A model generated the notes under the pieces. It saw only the letters and a program-made list of their open reading frames with translations. It was not told the origin of the DNA and made no database searches. A stretch of DNA of 64,000 bases from Bradyrhizobiaceae bacterium Ga0074131. GTDB lineage: Bacteria > Pseudomonadota > Alphaproteobacteria > Rhizobiales > Xanthobacteraceae. The position numbers were made by a program, and so were the translations under genes. Positions 38,042 through 48,827 of the stretch are shown in pieces. Each line of letters begins with the position of its first letter. Within the stretch, counting starts at the first letter, position 1. The stretch is from assembly GCA_001464035.1 (NCBI GenBank), contig LNEC01000014.1, positions 208,427-272,426 of the forward strand, read 5' to 3'.

Positions 38042-38683
38042 ATGAGCAGCTTTCACAGACTTTCCGGTTTAGCCGCGATCACGCTCGGTGCCGCGCTGTC
38101 GATGACGGCGGGCCTGGCCATCGCCGGCGACAAGGTTTCGGCGGATCAGATCCTGAATGCGCTGCAACCGAAGAAGCCGCTGACCCGCGGCCTGTCGGCA
38201 GGGCCTCAGGCCGACCCCGCCGTCGAGGCCAAGCAGATCCGTTTCGTGGACACGCTGCGCAACCGCAAGACGCGGTCGCTCTCGCTCGGCGAACGCGAGG
38301 AAATCGCCGAGATCGCGGCTACCAAGCCGAAGATCGATCTAGAGATCCAGTTCGATTACAATTCGGCCGACATCAGCAAGGCGTCGATGGCGGCGGCGCA
38401 GGAACTCGGCAAGGCGCTCTCGAATTCGGGCCTGAAGGGTTCAACGTTCGTCGTCGCCGGCCATACCGACGCGATCGGCAGCGAGCCCTACAACCAGGAC
38501 CTGTCGGAGCGCCGCGCCGACACGATCAAGCGCTTTCTTACCGAGAAGTACGGCATCAACGGCGCCGATCTCGTCACCGTCGGCTACGGCGAGAGCAAGC
38601 CGAAGAATGCGAACGCGCCGACGGACCCGATGAACCGCCGCGTTCAGGTCGTCAATATGGATACCAAGACCGCCGCGAAGTAG
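38042..38683 (+). CDS. OmpA-family protein
   Basis: 213 aa. Signal peptide of about 28 residues, a 65-residue linker and a C-terminal OmpA-like peptidoglycan-binding domain (about 95-205) with IQFDYNSADI, VAGHTDAIGS and LSERRADTIKRFL. No beta-barrel domain and no lipobox are present, so it is probably a periplasmic wall-binding protein. GAGGAG precedes the ATG. Transcribed alone, convergent with the hybrid kinase gene. Confidence 0.9.
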   Translation: MSSFHRLSGLAAITLGAALSMTAGLAIAGDKVSADQILNALQPKKPLTRGLSAGPQADPAVEAKQIRFVDTLRNRKTRSLSLGEREEIAEIAATKPKIDLEIQFDYNSADISKASMAAAQELGKALSNSGLKGSTFVVAGHTDAIGSEPYNQDLSERRADTIKRFLTEKYGINGADLVTVGYGESKPKNANAPTDPMNRRVQVVNMDTKTAAK

Positions 38684-38697
38684 CGGCCAATAGGGTC

Positions 38698-38728
38698 GTT
38701 CCGCCCGCCGCTCCGCGGCAGGCGGAAC
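38698..38728. terminator. Hairpin between convergent ompA-like and hybrid kinase genes
   Basis: GTTCCGCC (38698-38705) pairs with GGCGGAAC (38721-38728); the 15-bp loop contains a further CCGC/GCGG pairing. No T tract, so it is a weak candidate. Confidence 0.45.
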
Positions 38729-38737
38729 TCGCGCAAG

Positions 38738-40336
38738 CTAAGACCCGTCAAGAACGTCCCTGATCTTGGCTGCCAGCGTCACCTGGGTCAGCGGCTTCTG
38801 CAGCAGCGATACGCCGGCATCGAGCCGGCCCTGATGCACGATGGCATTGCGCGAATAGCCGGTCATGAACAGCACCCGGAGGCTGGGTTGACGATTCCGC
38901 AGTTCATCGGCGAGCTGGCGGCCGTTCATGCCCGGCATCACGATATCGGTCAGCAGCAGGTCGATCTGGAACGGATCGGAATCGACCAGCGCGAGCGCCG
39001 CGGCGCCGTCGGAAGCCTCGTGCACCCGGTATTTCAGGTCCTGCAGTGTTTCGACGAGATAGGACCGCACATCCGCTTCGTCCTCGACGACAAGGATGGT
39101 TTCGCTCCCGCGGCTGCCGACCACCGGCGCATCGCTCTCTCTCGCGACGTCAGCGACCACATGCGCGCGCGGCAGATAGATCTTGACCGTCGTGCCTTCG
39201 CCGAGCTCGCTGTAGATTTTGACGTGACCTCCGGATTGTTTGACGAAGCCGTAGACTTGGCTCAAGCCGAGGCCGGTGCCCTGGCCCGGCTGCTTGGTGG
39301 TAAAGAATGGGTCGAAGGCTCTCTGCTGGACCTCCCGCGACATGCCCTCGCCGGAGTCGCTGACGGCGATCTGAACATATTGGCCGACCGGGATGTCGGC
39401 ATTCTGCTGCGCGTAGCTTTCGTCAATGAAGGCGTTGCTGGTCTCGATGGTCAGCTTGCCCTTGTCGGCCATGGCGTCCTTGGCGTTGACCACGAGATTG
39501 AGAATGCTGGCCTCCATCTGGCCCGGGTCGATCTCGACCTGCCAGAGCCCTGCACCGCCTACGAATTCGAGCTCGATGTTCTCACCCAGCGTGCGTCTGA
39601 AAAAATCAGACATGCCGGCAAGCAACATATTGACGTTGGTCGGCTTCGGATCGAGCGGTTGCCGGCGCGCAAAGGCGAGCAGCCGTTGCGTCAGCATAGC
39701 CGCGCGCTGCGCGCCATTGGCGGCATTGCCGATCACCCGCCTCAGCCGTTCCTGCGTAGCGTCGCCCCAGGACTGCAGGCTGCGATCTGCGATTTCGAGA
39801 TTACCGCTGATGATCGTCAGCAGGTTGTTGAAATCGTGCGCGACGCCGCCGGTCAGTTGCCCAATGGCCTCCATCTTCTGCGACTGCCGCAGCATCTCCT
39901 CGGCCTCGCGCCGGTGCAGGCCTTCCTGGGCAAGAGCGGCTTCGGTCGCACGAAGCTGAGCAGGCGACGGGATCGCCAGAAATTTCGGCAAGAGCGGCCA
40001 CAGGATCGCCGCGGTGAGCAGGGAGACCACGGCCGTCAGCGCCTTGACGATGCCCTCAATACCATAGATCGGCAGCCACAGCGTCACGATCGAGAGCACA
40101 TGGGTGAAGCCGCAGGCCAGAATGAAGAGTGCGAACGCCCAGAAGATCCAGCCAAAGTCGACGTCAGGCCGCTTCGCGACGAAAATCGAGAGCGCAACCG
40201 GAATCGAGAAATACGCCACCGCAATGACGGCGTCGGAGGCGACGTGGAGCCATATCAGCTGTGGTTCCCAAAGCAGGCAAATTCCATGCGGAGCGAACAT
40301 TGACGAGTCGAGCAGACGCTCAAGAAAGTTCAACAT
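38738..40336 (-). CDS. Hybrid histidine kinase with ethylene-receptor-like membrane domain
   Basis: 532 aa. Three transmembrane helices (about residues 27-53, 62-88, 95-118) form a domain like the ethylene-binding domain of plant ETR1: Asp35, Tyr42, Cys75 and His79 (motif ACGFTH) match ETR1 Asp25, Tyr32, Cys65 and His69 with identical spacing, including the Cu(I)-ligand pair. A HisKA domain (His167 in GGVAHDFNNLL), HATPase_c (NLVVNAKDAM, GTGLGLSQVYG) and a C-terminal receiver (LLLTDIVMPGMNG) follow. The ligand is inferred, not shown. A PMT-type glycosyltransferase gene lies upstream. Confidence 0.88.
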   Translation of the reverse strand: MLNFLERLLDSSMFAPHGICLLWEPQLIWLHVASDAVIAVAYFSIPVALSIFVAKRPDVDFGWIFWAFALFILACGFTHVLSIVTLWLPIYGIEGIVKALTAVVSLLTAAILWPLLPKFLAIPSPAQLRATEAALAQEGLHRREAEEMLRQSQKMEAIGQLTGGVAHDFNNLLTIISGNLEIADRSLQSWGDATQERLRRVIGNAANGAQRAAMLTQRLLAFARRQPLDPKPTNVNMLLAGMSDFFRRTLGENIELEFVGGAGLWQVEIDPGQMEASILNLVVNAKDAMADKGKLTIETSNAFIDESYAQQNADIPVGQYVQIAVSDSGEGMSREVQQRAFDPFFTTKQPGQGTGLGLSQVYGFVKQSGGHVKIYSELGEGTTVKIYLPRAHVVADVARESDAPVVGSRGSETILVVEDEADVRSYLVETLQDLKYRVHEASDGAAALALVDSDPFQIDLLLTDIVMPGMNGRQLADELRNRQPSLRVLFMTGYSRNAIVHQGRLDAGVSLLQKPLTQVTLAAKIRDVLDGS

Positions 40337-40492
40337 GCTGATCGTTCCGGATTCAAACGTGATGAAATTAATCGCCTGAAATCAAATTGACCAGCATCCC
40401 TGCCCCCGTCAACCCGGGAGGACGCGGGGTTGATCCAGCAAGAGTTCTCGGGACGCAGAAGGGTGATCCGGTATCGGGCCTTCGCTGGCCTG

Positions 40493-41887
40493 CTAGATCC
40501 AGCTCTGGAAAAGCATCAGCCGGACGAAGGTCTCCATCGACGTGCCCAGAAACGCCGCTGAGATCGGCAGCATCGCGGCGAAACCCGCGCATGCGAGCCC
40601 GACGAAAGCCCATAACAGCCAGCGCGGGGCATTGCCCCGCCGCAGCACGTAGACCACCGCCAGGCTCGCAAGGGTAGCGGCCGGCAGATAATAATACAGG
40701 AAGCCGAGCGTCCGCGGCAGCAGTGCCCAGGCCAGATAAGGCCCGGAATAGAACGACAGGATCAGGAACGCGTCGGCCCGGCGCGTCGCGATCCAGTCGC
40801 GCAGGCAAACCGCGAGCGCCGGCAGCGCCGTCCACAGCACCACGGGATTGCCGAGGAACACCACGGCCGCGATCCGATCGTCGGCGATCTTGTCGAACAG
40901 ATACCACACCGGCCGCGTCAGAAACGGCCATGACGGCCACGAACTCATATAGGTGTGGCCCGCAATCGCGGTTGTGGTGTTGTCGCCGAAGATCCTGCGC
41001 TGGGCTTCGAGCAGGTCTGGAAGCGACAGGCCGTAGAGCGGCACGAAGGTCGCGAGATAGCTGACCGCGGGAATGACCACGAAGCACGCGGCGAAGTGCG
41101 TCACTCTGAAATCGGGCCAGAGGTCCGGCCGATACCAGTCGCTTGGGTTGCCGTCGGCGAACTGTGTTCGCCAGCGCTGCATCAGCCGGATCACGGCCAC
41201 GATCACGATGCAGACCGCGAGCGCAAACAGGCCGCTCCACTTGCAGGCGACCGAAAGACCGAATGCGAGGCCGGCGAGCGCGAACAAGAGATGCGGCCGC
41301 GCCTTGCGGAAGCCATGCATGAACGCCGCGATCGCCAACACGCCGAACGCCAGCGCGAATACATCCAGCATCGCGATCCGCGACTGCACGAACAGCATCT
41401 GGTTGAAGAAGGCGAGCAAGCCGGCGGCGATCGCGGGACCTTGCGCGGCGAACAGCGCGAGGCCGCAGAGATAGATCGCGACAACCGCAAGCGATCCGAA
41501 CAGCACGCTCGGGTAGCGCCAACCCAGCGGCACATCCCCGAAAGTGCGGATCGATAATGCGATCAGCTGTTTGGCCAGCGGTGGATGCATCGGGTTGAGC
41601 ATCGTGTTCGGCATCACCGGCTCGAGCATTTGTCTCGCCGCCGGCACGTAATGCACTTCGTCGAAGTAGAACTTCTCCGGCGTGGTGACGCCTGCCAACA
41701 GCGCAAAATTGGCGACAACGAAAATGACGACGGCAATCAGCCCGCTCCGCGCCGCGGAAATCGCTGGAACAGCAGGTAACTCGCGCACGGGTTTCACGGA
41801 TTGTTGGCGTTGCAGAGATACCGAATGTGGGCGGGCGGGATTATTTAGTCCATCGCATTGAACGTATTTCGATTTCGACGTCACCAA
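40493..41887 (-). CDS. Phospholipid carrier-dependent glycosyltransferase (PMT family)
   Basis: Up to 464 aa, a polytopic membrane enzyme of the dolichyl-phosphate-mannose / ArnT-like superfamily (GT39/GT83 type) with about ten helices. The first periplasmic loop has the catalytic acidic motif in KFYFDEVHYVPAARQM. It would transfer a lipid-linked sugar to a protein or lipid acceptor. The start is uncertain: TTG 41887 and GTG 41884 are the outermost, and GTG 41797 gives a protein beginning just before the first helix; none has a convincing ribosome-binding site. Confidence 0.82.
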   Translation of the reverse strand: MVTSKSKYVQCDGLNNPARPHSVSLQRQQSVKPVRELPAVPAISAARSGLIAVVIFVVANFALLAGVTTPEKFYFDEVHYVPAARQMLEPVMPNTMLNPMHPPLAKQLIALSIRTFGDVPLGWRYPSVLFGSLAVVAIYLCGLALFAAQGPAIAAGLLAFFNQMLFVQSRIAMLDVFALAFGVLAIAAFMHGFRKARPHLLFALAGLAFGLSVACKWSGLFALAVCIVIVAVIRLMQRWRTQFADGNPSDWYRPDLWPDFRVTHFAACFVVIPAVSYLATFVPLYGLSLPDLLEAQRRIFGDNTTTAIAGHTYMSSWPSWPFLTRPVWYLFDKIADDRIAAVVFLGNPVVLWTALPALAVCLRDWIATRRADAFLILSFYSGPYLAWALLPRTLGFLYYYLPAATLASLAVVYVLRRGNAPRWLLWAFVGLACAGFAAMLPISAAFLGTSMETFVRLMLFQSWI

Positions 41888-41980
41888 CCACCGGGCTTAT
41901 AAGCCGCAGCAGTGATATTTTTACAACATCGCGCAGGCGTCCGATCCGGTACGATGCGCGGATAATCGATCGGTCACGCG

Positions 41981-42697
41981 ATGAATTGGCATTCCTGCAT
42001 TTTCGTTTCCGCGCTTTGCCTGATGGCCGCGCTGGCGGCCAGCTCCGCTCGCGCACAAACGCGCGTCGGCGAAGCGGCCGTCGTCAAGAACGAAGTCGTC
42101 CGCGTCGCGGGATCGGCGACGAGACAGATCAACGTCGGCGACAGCGTGCTGCGCGACGAAACCCTGCGCACCGGCACCGACGGTGCGGCGCGGCTGGTGA
42201 TGGCCGACAGCACCAATCTGTCGCTCGGCCCCAATTCCACGCTCAAGCTCGACCGCACGGTGTTCGACGACGCCAAAAGCTATCGCGACATCTCGATCAG
42301 GCTGACCACCGGCGCATTCCGTTTCGTCACCGGCAATTCGGAAAAGAGCGCCTACAAGATCCAGACCCAGGTCGCGACCATCGGCGTGCGCGGCACCGTC
42401 CTCGATATCCTGTCCCAGCGCGGCCGGACCACCGTAGTGCTGCGGGACAATGGCGCCTCGCGGGTCTGCACCCTGACTTTTCAGTGCACCGATCTGACCA
42501 TGCCCGGAGAAACCGCCATCATTACCTTCGCCGGCGGCAATTACACCATTCAAAAGAGCAGCAATCCGCCCTGGACCTTCGCCTGTGGCGCCGCGGCGGG
42601 ACTCTGCAACACCACCCAATATGCGGACGCGACGCCGACCATTACGCCGCCTGTCGATGACGGCAGCGATCCCACCGGCATGCTGTGCGGACGCTGA
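41981..42697 (+). CDS. Exported FecR-domain protein
   Basis: 238 aa. Signal peptide of 25 residues (SARA-Q), then a FecR domain (about residues 30-150) with GDSVLRDETLRTGTDGAA and IGVRGTVLDI. Unlike FecR regulators it has no cytoplasmic region or membrane helix, so it is a soluble periplasmic or surface protein rather than an anti-sigma factor. Four cysteines lie in the C-terminal third. The next gene, encoding a beta-barrel, starts three bases after the stop, suggesting joint function at the outer membrane. Confidence 0.82.
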   Translation: MNWHSCIFVSALCLMAALAASSARAQTRVGEAAVVKNEVVRVAGSATRQINVGDSVLRDETLRTGTDGAARLVMADSTNLSLGPNSTLKLDRTVFDDAKSYRDISIRLTTGAFRFVTGNSEKSAYKIQTQVATIGVRGTVLDILSQRGRTTVVLRDNGASRVCTLTFQCTDLTMPGETAIITFAGGNYTIQKSSNPPWTFACGAAAGLCNTTQYADATPTITPPVDDGSDPTGMLCGR

Positions 42698-42699
42698 CG

Positions 42700-43779
42700 A
42701 TGACGAAACGCACCCGCAGCTTTTTCGTATCGGCTGCGTTCAGCGCGGTGATGTCGCTGCTGCTGAGTCCGGTCCTGACCACTCCGGTATCGGCGCAAAG
42801 TCCAACGCCGACTCCGACTCCCACGCCGACACCTACGCCCACGCCCACCCCGACACCGACCCCGACATCGACACCCATCACGGGGTTGGACTCCAGCAAG
42901 GGCTCGATCGGCGACTTGGCCCAGCAGCGCTTCAATCAGATGATCACCAACCGGGTGCTCGGCACGGTGCTGCTCGGCGTCAATGAACAGGTCAATTGCG
43001 GCGATTGTTTCAGCGCGTTCGGCTCCGCGGGATCGTTCTCGGCCGGCATTCACGGCCGCAAGAACCTGACGTCCAACCTCGCGCTGCTGGCGGGCATCGC
43101 TTACGCCCAGTACAACGAAGGCGGCTACAGCGTCACCAGCGCGCCGATCGGCGCCTTCGCGCTGCGCTACGATTTCACTGACTGGGGATCCTCACGGCCG
43201 TTCTTCGACATCGGGGCCATACTGTCGCCATTTCAGAAGGTGCGCTATCGCCGCAGCTATCAGACCAGCCTCGGCCCCGTGTCGCTCGACAGCGAAACCA
43301 GCAGCGAAAACTACGGCGTCTATGGCCGGGCCGGCTGGATCAGCCGGCTGTCGCCGCGGGACGAAGTCGCGGCCTCGGTCGAGGTCTGGCAGATGTGGCA
43401 GCGGGTCAAGGGCTATGCCGACCCTGCCAGCGTGGCATTCAATCCGTTCGACGCTTCGGTCGCAACCGGGACCGACAAGGCCACCCTCGTTAAGATCGGC
43501 GGCCAGTGGACGCACCTGTTCGGCAACCGCATCGAGACCAATATCAACGGCGGCTTCGTGCAATCATTTGGCGCCCGCTCCGGCATCGTCGCCACCGTCA
43601 CCGGTGAGGGAACCGTGGTGCCTACGATCGGCAACCAGAACTGGTTCGAGTATGGCGGCCGGGTCGGCTACCGCATCAGCAAGGGCTGGATTGCCGACCT
43701 TTTCGTTAACGGCACCGCCGGCCCGCAGCCGGTCGGCAACACGCTGCATGGCGGCGCAGGCTTGCGCATCACGTACTAG
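42700..43779 (+). CDS. Outer-membrane beta-barrel (autotransporter-like) protein with Thr-Pro repeat
   Basis: 359 aa. Signal peptide ends near residue 32 (PVSA-Q), followed by a Thr-Pro dipeptide run (about residues 34-58), a 40-residue linker and a roughly 260-residue domain of alternating hydrophobic strands ending in aromatic Tyr (LRITY), as expected for an autotransporter-type barrel. No passenger domain is present, so the Thr-Pro stalk or the upstream FecR protein may be the exposed part. Start ATG 42700 lies just after the FecR gene stop. Confidence 0.75.
   Translation: MTKRTRSFFVSAAFSAVMSLLLSPVLTTPVSAQSPTPTPTPTPTPTPTPTPTPTPTSTPITGLDSSKGSIGDLAQQRFNQMITNRVLGTVLLGVNEQVNCGDCFSAFGSAGSFSAGIHGRKNLTSNLALLAGIAYAQYNEGGYSVTSAPIGAFALRYDFTDWGSSRPFFDIGAILSPFQKVRYRRSYQTSLGPVSLDSETSSENYGVYGRAGWISRLSPRDEVAASVEVWQMWQRVKGYADPASVAFNPFDASVATGTDKATLVKIGGQWTHLFGNRIETNINGGFVQSFGARSGIVATVTGEGTVVPTIGNQNWFEYGGRVGYRISKGWIADLFVNGTAGPQPVGNTLHGGAGLRITY
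42802..42873 (+). repeat. Trinucleotide-pair repeat coding for (Thr-Pro)n
   Basis: Imperfect six-base repeats of the form CCNACN encode alternating Pro and Thr in the barrel protein gene. Third positions vary, so the tract is not a perfect microsatellite, but copy-number change by slippage in whole units would keep the frame and alter linker length. Confidence 0.85.
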
Positions 43780-43830
43780 TCCAGCGCACGGAAGCGATAA
43801 CGTGATGCGCTTGCGCGTGGAATGCCTTGG

Positions 43831-44352
43831 TCACTTCGCTTCGGCTGGATCGCGGTGCACCGGGTCGATCCACAGCACGGTTTCCGGCTTTTCCACCGGC
43901 TCGATGTCGAGATTGATCGCGATCGCCTCGCCGTCACTGCGCACCAGTACGCATTCCAGCACCTGATCGGGACTGGCGTTGATCTCCTGATGAGGCACGT
44001 AGGGCGGAATGAAGATGAAATCGCCTGGCCCCGCTTCCGCGGTGAACTGCAGATGCTCGCCCCAGCGCATCCGCGCCCGGCCCTTCACGACAAAGATGAT
44101 ACTTTCGAGATGGCCGTGATGATGCGCGCCGGTCTTGGCGTCCGGCTTGATGGTCACGGTGCCGGCCCACAATTTCTGTGCGCCGACGCGCGCGAAGTTG
44201 ATTGCGGCCTTGCGATCCATCCCGGCGGTCGACGGCACGTTGGGATCGAGTTGATCGCCCGGAATGACGCGGACCCCGTCGTGCTTCCAACGCTCGCCGT
44301 CGCCGTGATCGCGCGAATGATCCGGATGGGTGTGATCGTGTTGGCCAGTCAT
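43831..44352 (-). CDS. Cupin-domain protein
   Basis: 173 aa, single conserved cupin barrel. Metal ligands are in GAHHHGHLESIIFVV (motif 1: H, H, E) and PGDFIFIPPYVPHQEIN (motif 2: H). The His/Asp-rich N-terminus (HDHTHPDHSRDHGDGE) could also bind metal. Function in this family ranges from dioxygenase to isomerase; none can be chosen. ATG 44352 follows GGAAAG. It is divergent from csbD. Confidence 0.83.
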   Translation of the reverse strand: MTGQHDHTHPDHSRDHGDGERWKHDGVRVIPGDQLDPNVPSTAGMDRKAAINFARVGAQKLWAGTVTIKPDAKTGAHHHGHLESIIFVVKGRARMRWGEHLQFTAEAGPGDFIFIPPYVPHQEINASPDQVLECVLVRSDGEAIAINLDIEPVEKPETVLWIDPVHRDPAEAK

Positions 44353-44484
44353 CGTTCTGCTTTCCAGAATTTTGTGACGCGAAACTACATAAAACCGTGA
44401 TCGCAAACCAGCCCCGTAAGAGGAACATTGACACCGTTTGCGACTTGCCTCCACGAAGCTTAACCGTTCCAGAGGAGAGTTCCC

Positions 44485-44700
44485 ATGGGTTCAACCGCAG
44501 ACAAGGTCAAGGGCGCCACCAACCAAGCCATCGGCAAGGCCAAGCAGGGCATTGGCGAAGCGGTCGGCTCCGACAAGTTGCAGGGCGAAGGCGCCATCCA
44601 GGAAGTCAAGGGCAAGGGCCAGCAGGCCCTCGGTGACGCCAAGGAAGCCACCAAGGACGCGGTCAACAAGGCCGCCGACGCGGCTAACAAGAACCTCTGA
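44485..44700 (+). CDS. CsbD-family stress protein
   Basis: 71 aa, Lys/Ala/Gly/Glu-rich and helical, starting [17 protein letters not shown] as CsbD-like proteins do. Members are induced by general stress in many bacteria; molecular function unknown. GAGGAG lies eight bases before the ATG, and an intrinsic terminator follows the stop, so the gene is monocistronic. Upstream GGAAC occurs but without a matching -10 at EcfG spacing. Confidence 0.88.
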   Translation: MGSTADKVKGATNQAIGKAKQGIGEAVGSDKLQGEGAIQEVKGKGQQALGDAKEATKDAVNKAADAANKNL

Positions 44701-44723
44701 TCGACGCGATTTGAGTGGGTTGA

Positions 44724-44750
44724 GAAAGCCGGTCCCGAGGACCGGCTTTC
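44724..44750. terminator. Intrinsic terminator between csbD and the FKBP gene
   Basis: Perfect 12-bp stem GAAAGCCGGTCC / GGACCGGCTTTC with a three-base loop, followed by TTCTT on the plus strand and preceded by A-rich sequence, so it can serve both convergent genes. Confidence 0.85.
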
Positions 44751-44797
44751 TTCTTATGCAACCGCCAGCGGGCGAGGGTTGCGTAAGTTCCCTGCCT

Positions 44798-45253
44798 CTA
44801 CTTTACGCCGAGCAGTTCGACCTCGAACATCAGCGTCGCATTCGGGGGAATCACGCCGCCGGCGCCGCGCGCGCCGTAGCCCAGCGCAGGCGGAATGATC
44901 AGCGTGCGCTTGCCGCCGACCTTCATGGTGGCGACGCCTTCGTCCCAGCCGGCAATCACCTGGCGTTGTCCGATAGGGAACTCGAACGGCTCATTGCGGT
45001 CGAGCGAACTGTCGAACTTCTTGCCCTTCTGCCCATTCTCATAGAGCCAGCCGGTGTAGTGCATGACGCAGATCTGGCCCGGCTTCGGCGAAGCGCCGGT
45101 CCCGACCGTGCTGTCGGATATCTGCATTCCTGATGCTGTGGTCATGGTTTTTCCCGCGGTCTGGGCCGCTGCTATGGTGGGACGGGCTGTCGCGGCGATT
45201 GCCAGGACGACGGCCGAAACGATCAATAGTGTCGCGCGCTCGAGACGTCGCAT
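44798..45253 (-). CDS. Exported FKBP-type peptidyl-prolyl cis-trans isomerase
   Basis: 151 aa. Signal peptide of about 30 residues, then one FKBP domain with [31 protein letters not shown] and the C-terminal strand [10 protein letters not shown], all hallmarks of an active isomerase. It acts in the periplasm on proline-containing folding intermediates. Start ATG 45253. No chaperone partner genes are adjacent. Confidence 0.92.
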   Translation of the reverse strand: MRRLERATLLIVSAVVLAIAATARPTIAAAQTAGKTMTTASGMQISDSTVGTGASPKPGQICVMHYTGWLYENGQKGKKFDSSLDRNEPFEFPIGQRQVIAGWDEGVATMKVGGKRTLIIPPALGYGARGAGGVIPPNATLMFEVELLGVK

Positions 45254-45385
45254 TCCCCTGATTATCCTTCCCTTGCAAATCGGACCGTGTGTAGCGCAAC
45301 CTTCCGGCCCTAGCCAGCCCGGCCAAGCACAGAACCTCCGGGCTCCCCGTCCGGGGCGTTCCCGGGCTTATCCGGGCAGGCCCAA

Positions 45386-46219
45386 TCAGGCCGCCTGCGA
45401 CACCTGAGCCCGGGTCTTCACTTCTTCCGTGATCACCGTAAATCGCACCAGCTGCGCTGTGCCAAACGCGGTGGAAATCGCGACGTCGGCGGCATCGCGG
45501 CCGCGCGCCATCACAATCCGGCCGATGCGCGGACGATTGTGGCGCGCGTCGAAAGTGAACCAGCGGCCGTCGAGATAGACTTCAAACCAGGCGGAGAAAT
45601 CCATCGGCGCCGGGTCGGCAGGCACCCCGATGTCGCCGAGATAGCCGGTGCAATACCGCGCCGGGATATTCATGCAGCGGCACAGCGTCACCGCGAGGTG
45701 CGCGAAGTCGCGGCAGACCCCGACCTGCTCGGCATGACCTTCCGACGCGGTGCGGTCGCAGCGCGCGTGGTGATAGCCAAAGCTGATACGCTGATGAGCA
45801 TAGTCGCAGATCGCCTGCACCCGCTGCCAGCCCGGCGCGACGCCGCCAAACACCGACCATGCCAGATCTGAAAGTTTCTGAGTGTCGCAGTAGCGGCTGC
45901 CCAGCAGATAGACCAGGACATCGTCGGGCAGATCGCCGACCTCAATCTGACGCGCATCGGGTGCGACTTCGTCCGGCAGGCCGCTGTCGGAAATCAGAAA
46001 GTCGTTGCGCATCTCGATGAGGCCGGGCGGCGCGATAATGCGCGTGCAGGTATTGCCGAACGTATCGACATAATCGCGCGACGCCACATTCGGCGAGAAC
46101 TCGATGCTGTGTCCGCTCAGAAGGTCCTTGAGCCTTGCCGGCTCGATGCTGAGCATCAGGGCCATTGGCGTGTCCTGGAAGCATCGAAAGGCGATGTCGT
46201 AACCGGCACGGATTCTCAC
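45386..46219 (-). CDS. Transglutaminase-like cysteine protease-fold protein
   Basis: 277 aa, transglutaminase superfamily domain. The catalytic Cys169 is in EQVGVCRDFAHLAV. The residue before AWFEVYL, usually the catalytic His in the superfamily, is Ser here; a FDARHNRPRIG motif follows. So the triad may be arranged as in the proteobacterial subfamily rather than classical transglutaminases. The GTG start at 46219 has a strong GGAGGAG; an upstream ATG at 46264 lacks one. Substrate unknown. Confidence 0.83.
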   Translation of the reverse strand: MRIRAGYDIAFRCFQDTPMALMLSIEPARLKDLLSGHSIEFSPNVASRDYVDTFGNTCTRIIAPPGLIEMRNDFLISDSGLPDEVAPDARQIEVGDLPDDVLVYLLGSRYCDTQKLSDLAWSVFGGVAPGWQRVQAICDYAHQRISFGYHHARCDRTASEGHAEQVGVCRDFAHLAVTLCRCMNIPARYCTGYLGDIGVPADPAPMDFSAWFEVYLDGRWFTFDARHNRPRIGRIVMARGRDAADVAISTAFGTAQLVRFTVITEEVKTRAQVSQAA

Positions 46220-46439
46220 TGTGCTGCTCCTCCAGAAGGTCAAGCCCGAACTATGGCGAAACAAGCCGGTAAGAACCCGTTCGTTCCCGGTGCGAAACTG
46301 ATCCGGATGCGGAAATTTAGGGCAGCGAGACGCTCCTCGAGGTTCCTGCCCGCAAGCGATATAGGAAGGTGGCGGGATGCCCCGCCGCCTCCAATCCTCG
46401 TAGTCCAGTGTCGTTGAGTGGAGCAGGTTTGCTGTGGAG

Positions 46440-48569
<2,130 letters not shown>

Positions 48570-48601
48570 GAAATTCCCCGGTTGCGAGTTCGCCAGCAAA
48601 C

Positions 48602-48626
48602 AATGCCGCCGGAGGACCTGAGTTCC
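48602..48626 (-). promoter_or_regulatory. Possible EcfG-type general-stress promoter of katE
   Basis: Minus strand GGAAC (48626-48622), 16 bp, CATT (48605-48602): one mismatch to the alphaproteobacterial general-stress consensus GGAAC-N16/17-CGTT, in the right orientation and distance for the catalase gene. Confidence 0.5.
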
Positions 48627-48734
48627 CCACCAGAGCATCATGGCGCGCCGCCACAGCAGGCACGCAATGCGTCCGCAGCGGTCCGGCAAAAATCCCCCCG
48701 CGCAAGCAGGGTATTTCCGTGCGGCGGCCCGTTG

Positions 48735-48803
48735 TTATCGCAACAACAGGATCAGGAGAATAAGCGGAATCGGGATTCCGAGTAGCCAAAGAAGAATGGG
48801 CAT
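48735..48803 (-). CDS. 22-aa hydrophobic microprotein
   Basis: MPILLWLLGIPIPLILLILL followed by LR: one membrane helix with a central Gly-Ile-Pro-Ile-Pro kink and almost nothing else. The evidence for translation is a good purine-rich site, AAGGAAAACTCC, before the ATG. It lies between a membrane-protein gene and katE in a region rich in stress genes. Tiny membrane peptides like this are often missed; function unknown. Confidence 0.6.
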   Translation of the reverse strand: MPILLWLLGIPIPLILLILLLR

Positions 48804-48827
48804 GGAGTTTTCCTTTCCTGGTTGAAA

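Noticed and set aside
42802..42873. Short repeats that could be read as a small CRISPR-like array
   Set aside because: They are coding repeats of six bases inside a gene with a signal peptide and barrel; no spacers and no cas genes.
44414..44435. GGAAC upstream of csbD as an EcfG promoter
   Set aside because: CGTT follows after only 8 bp; at 16 or 17 bp the sequence is ACTT or CTTG, so spacing or -10 does not fit.
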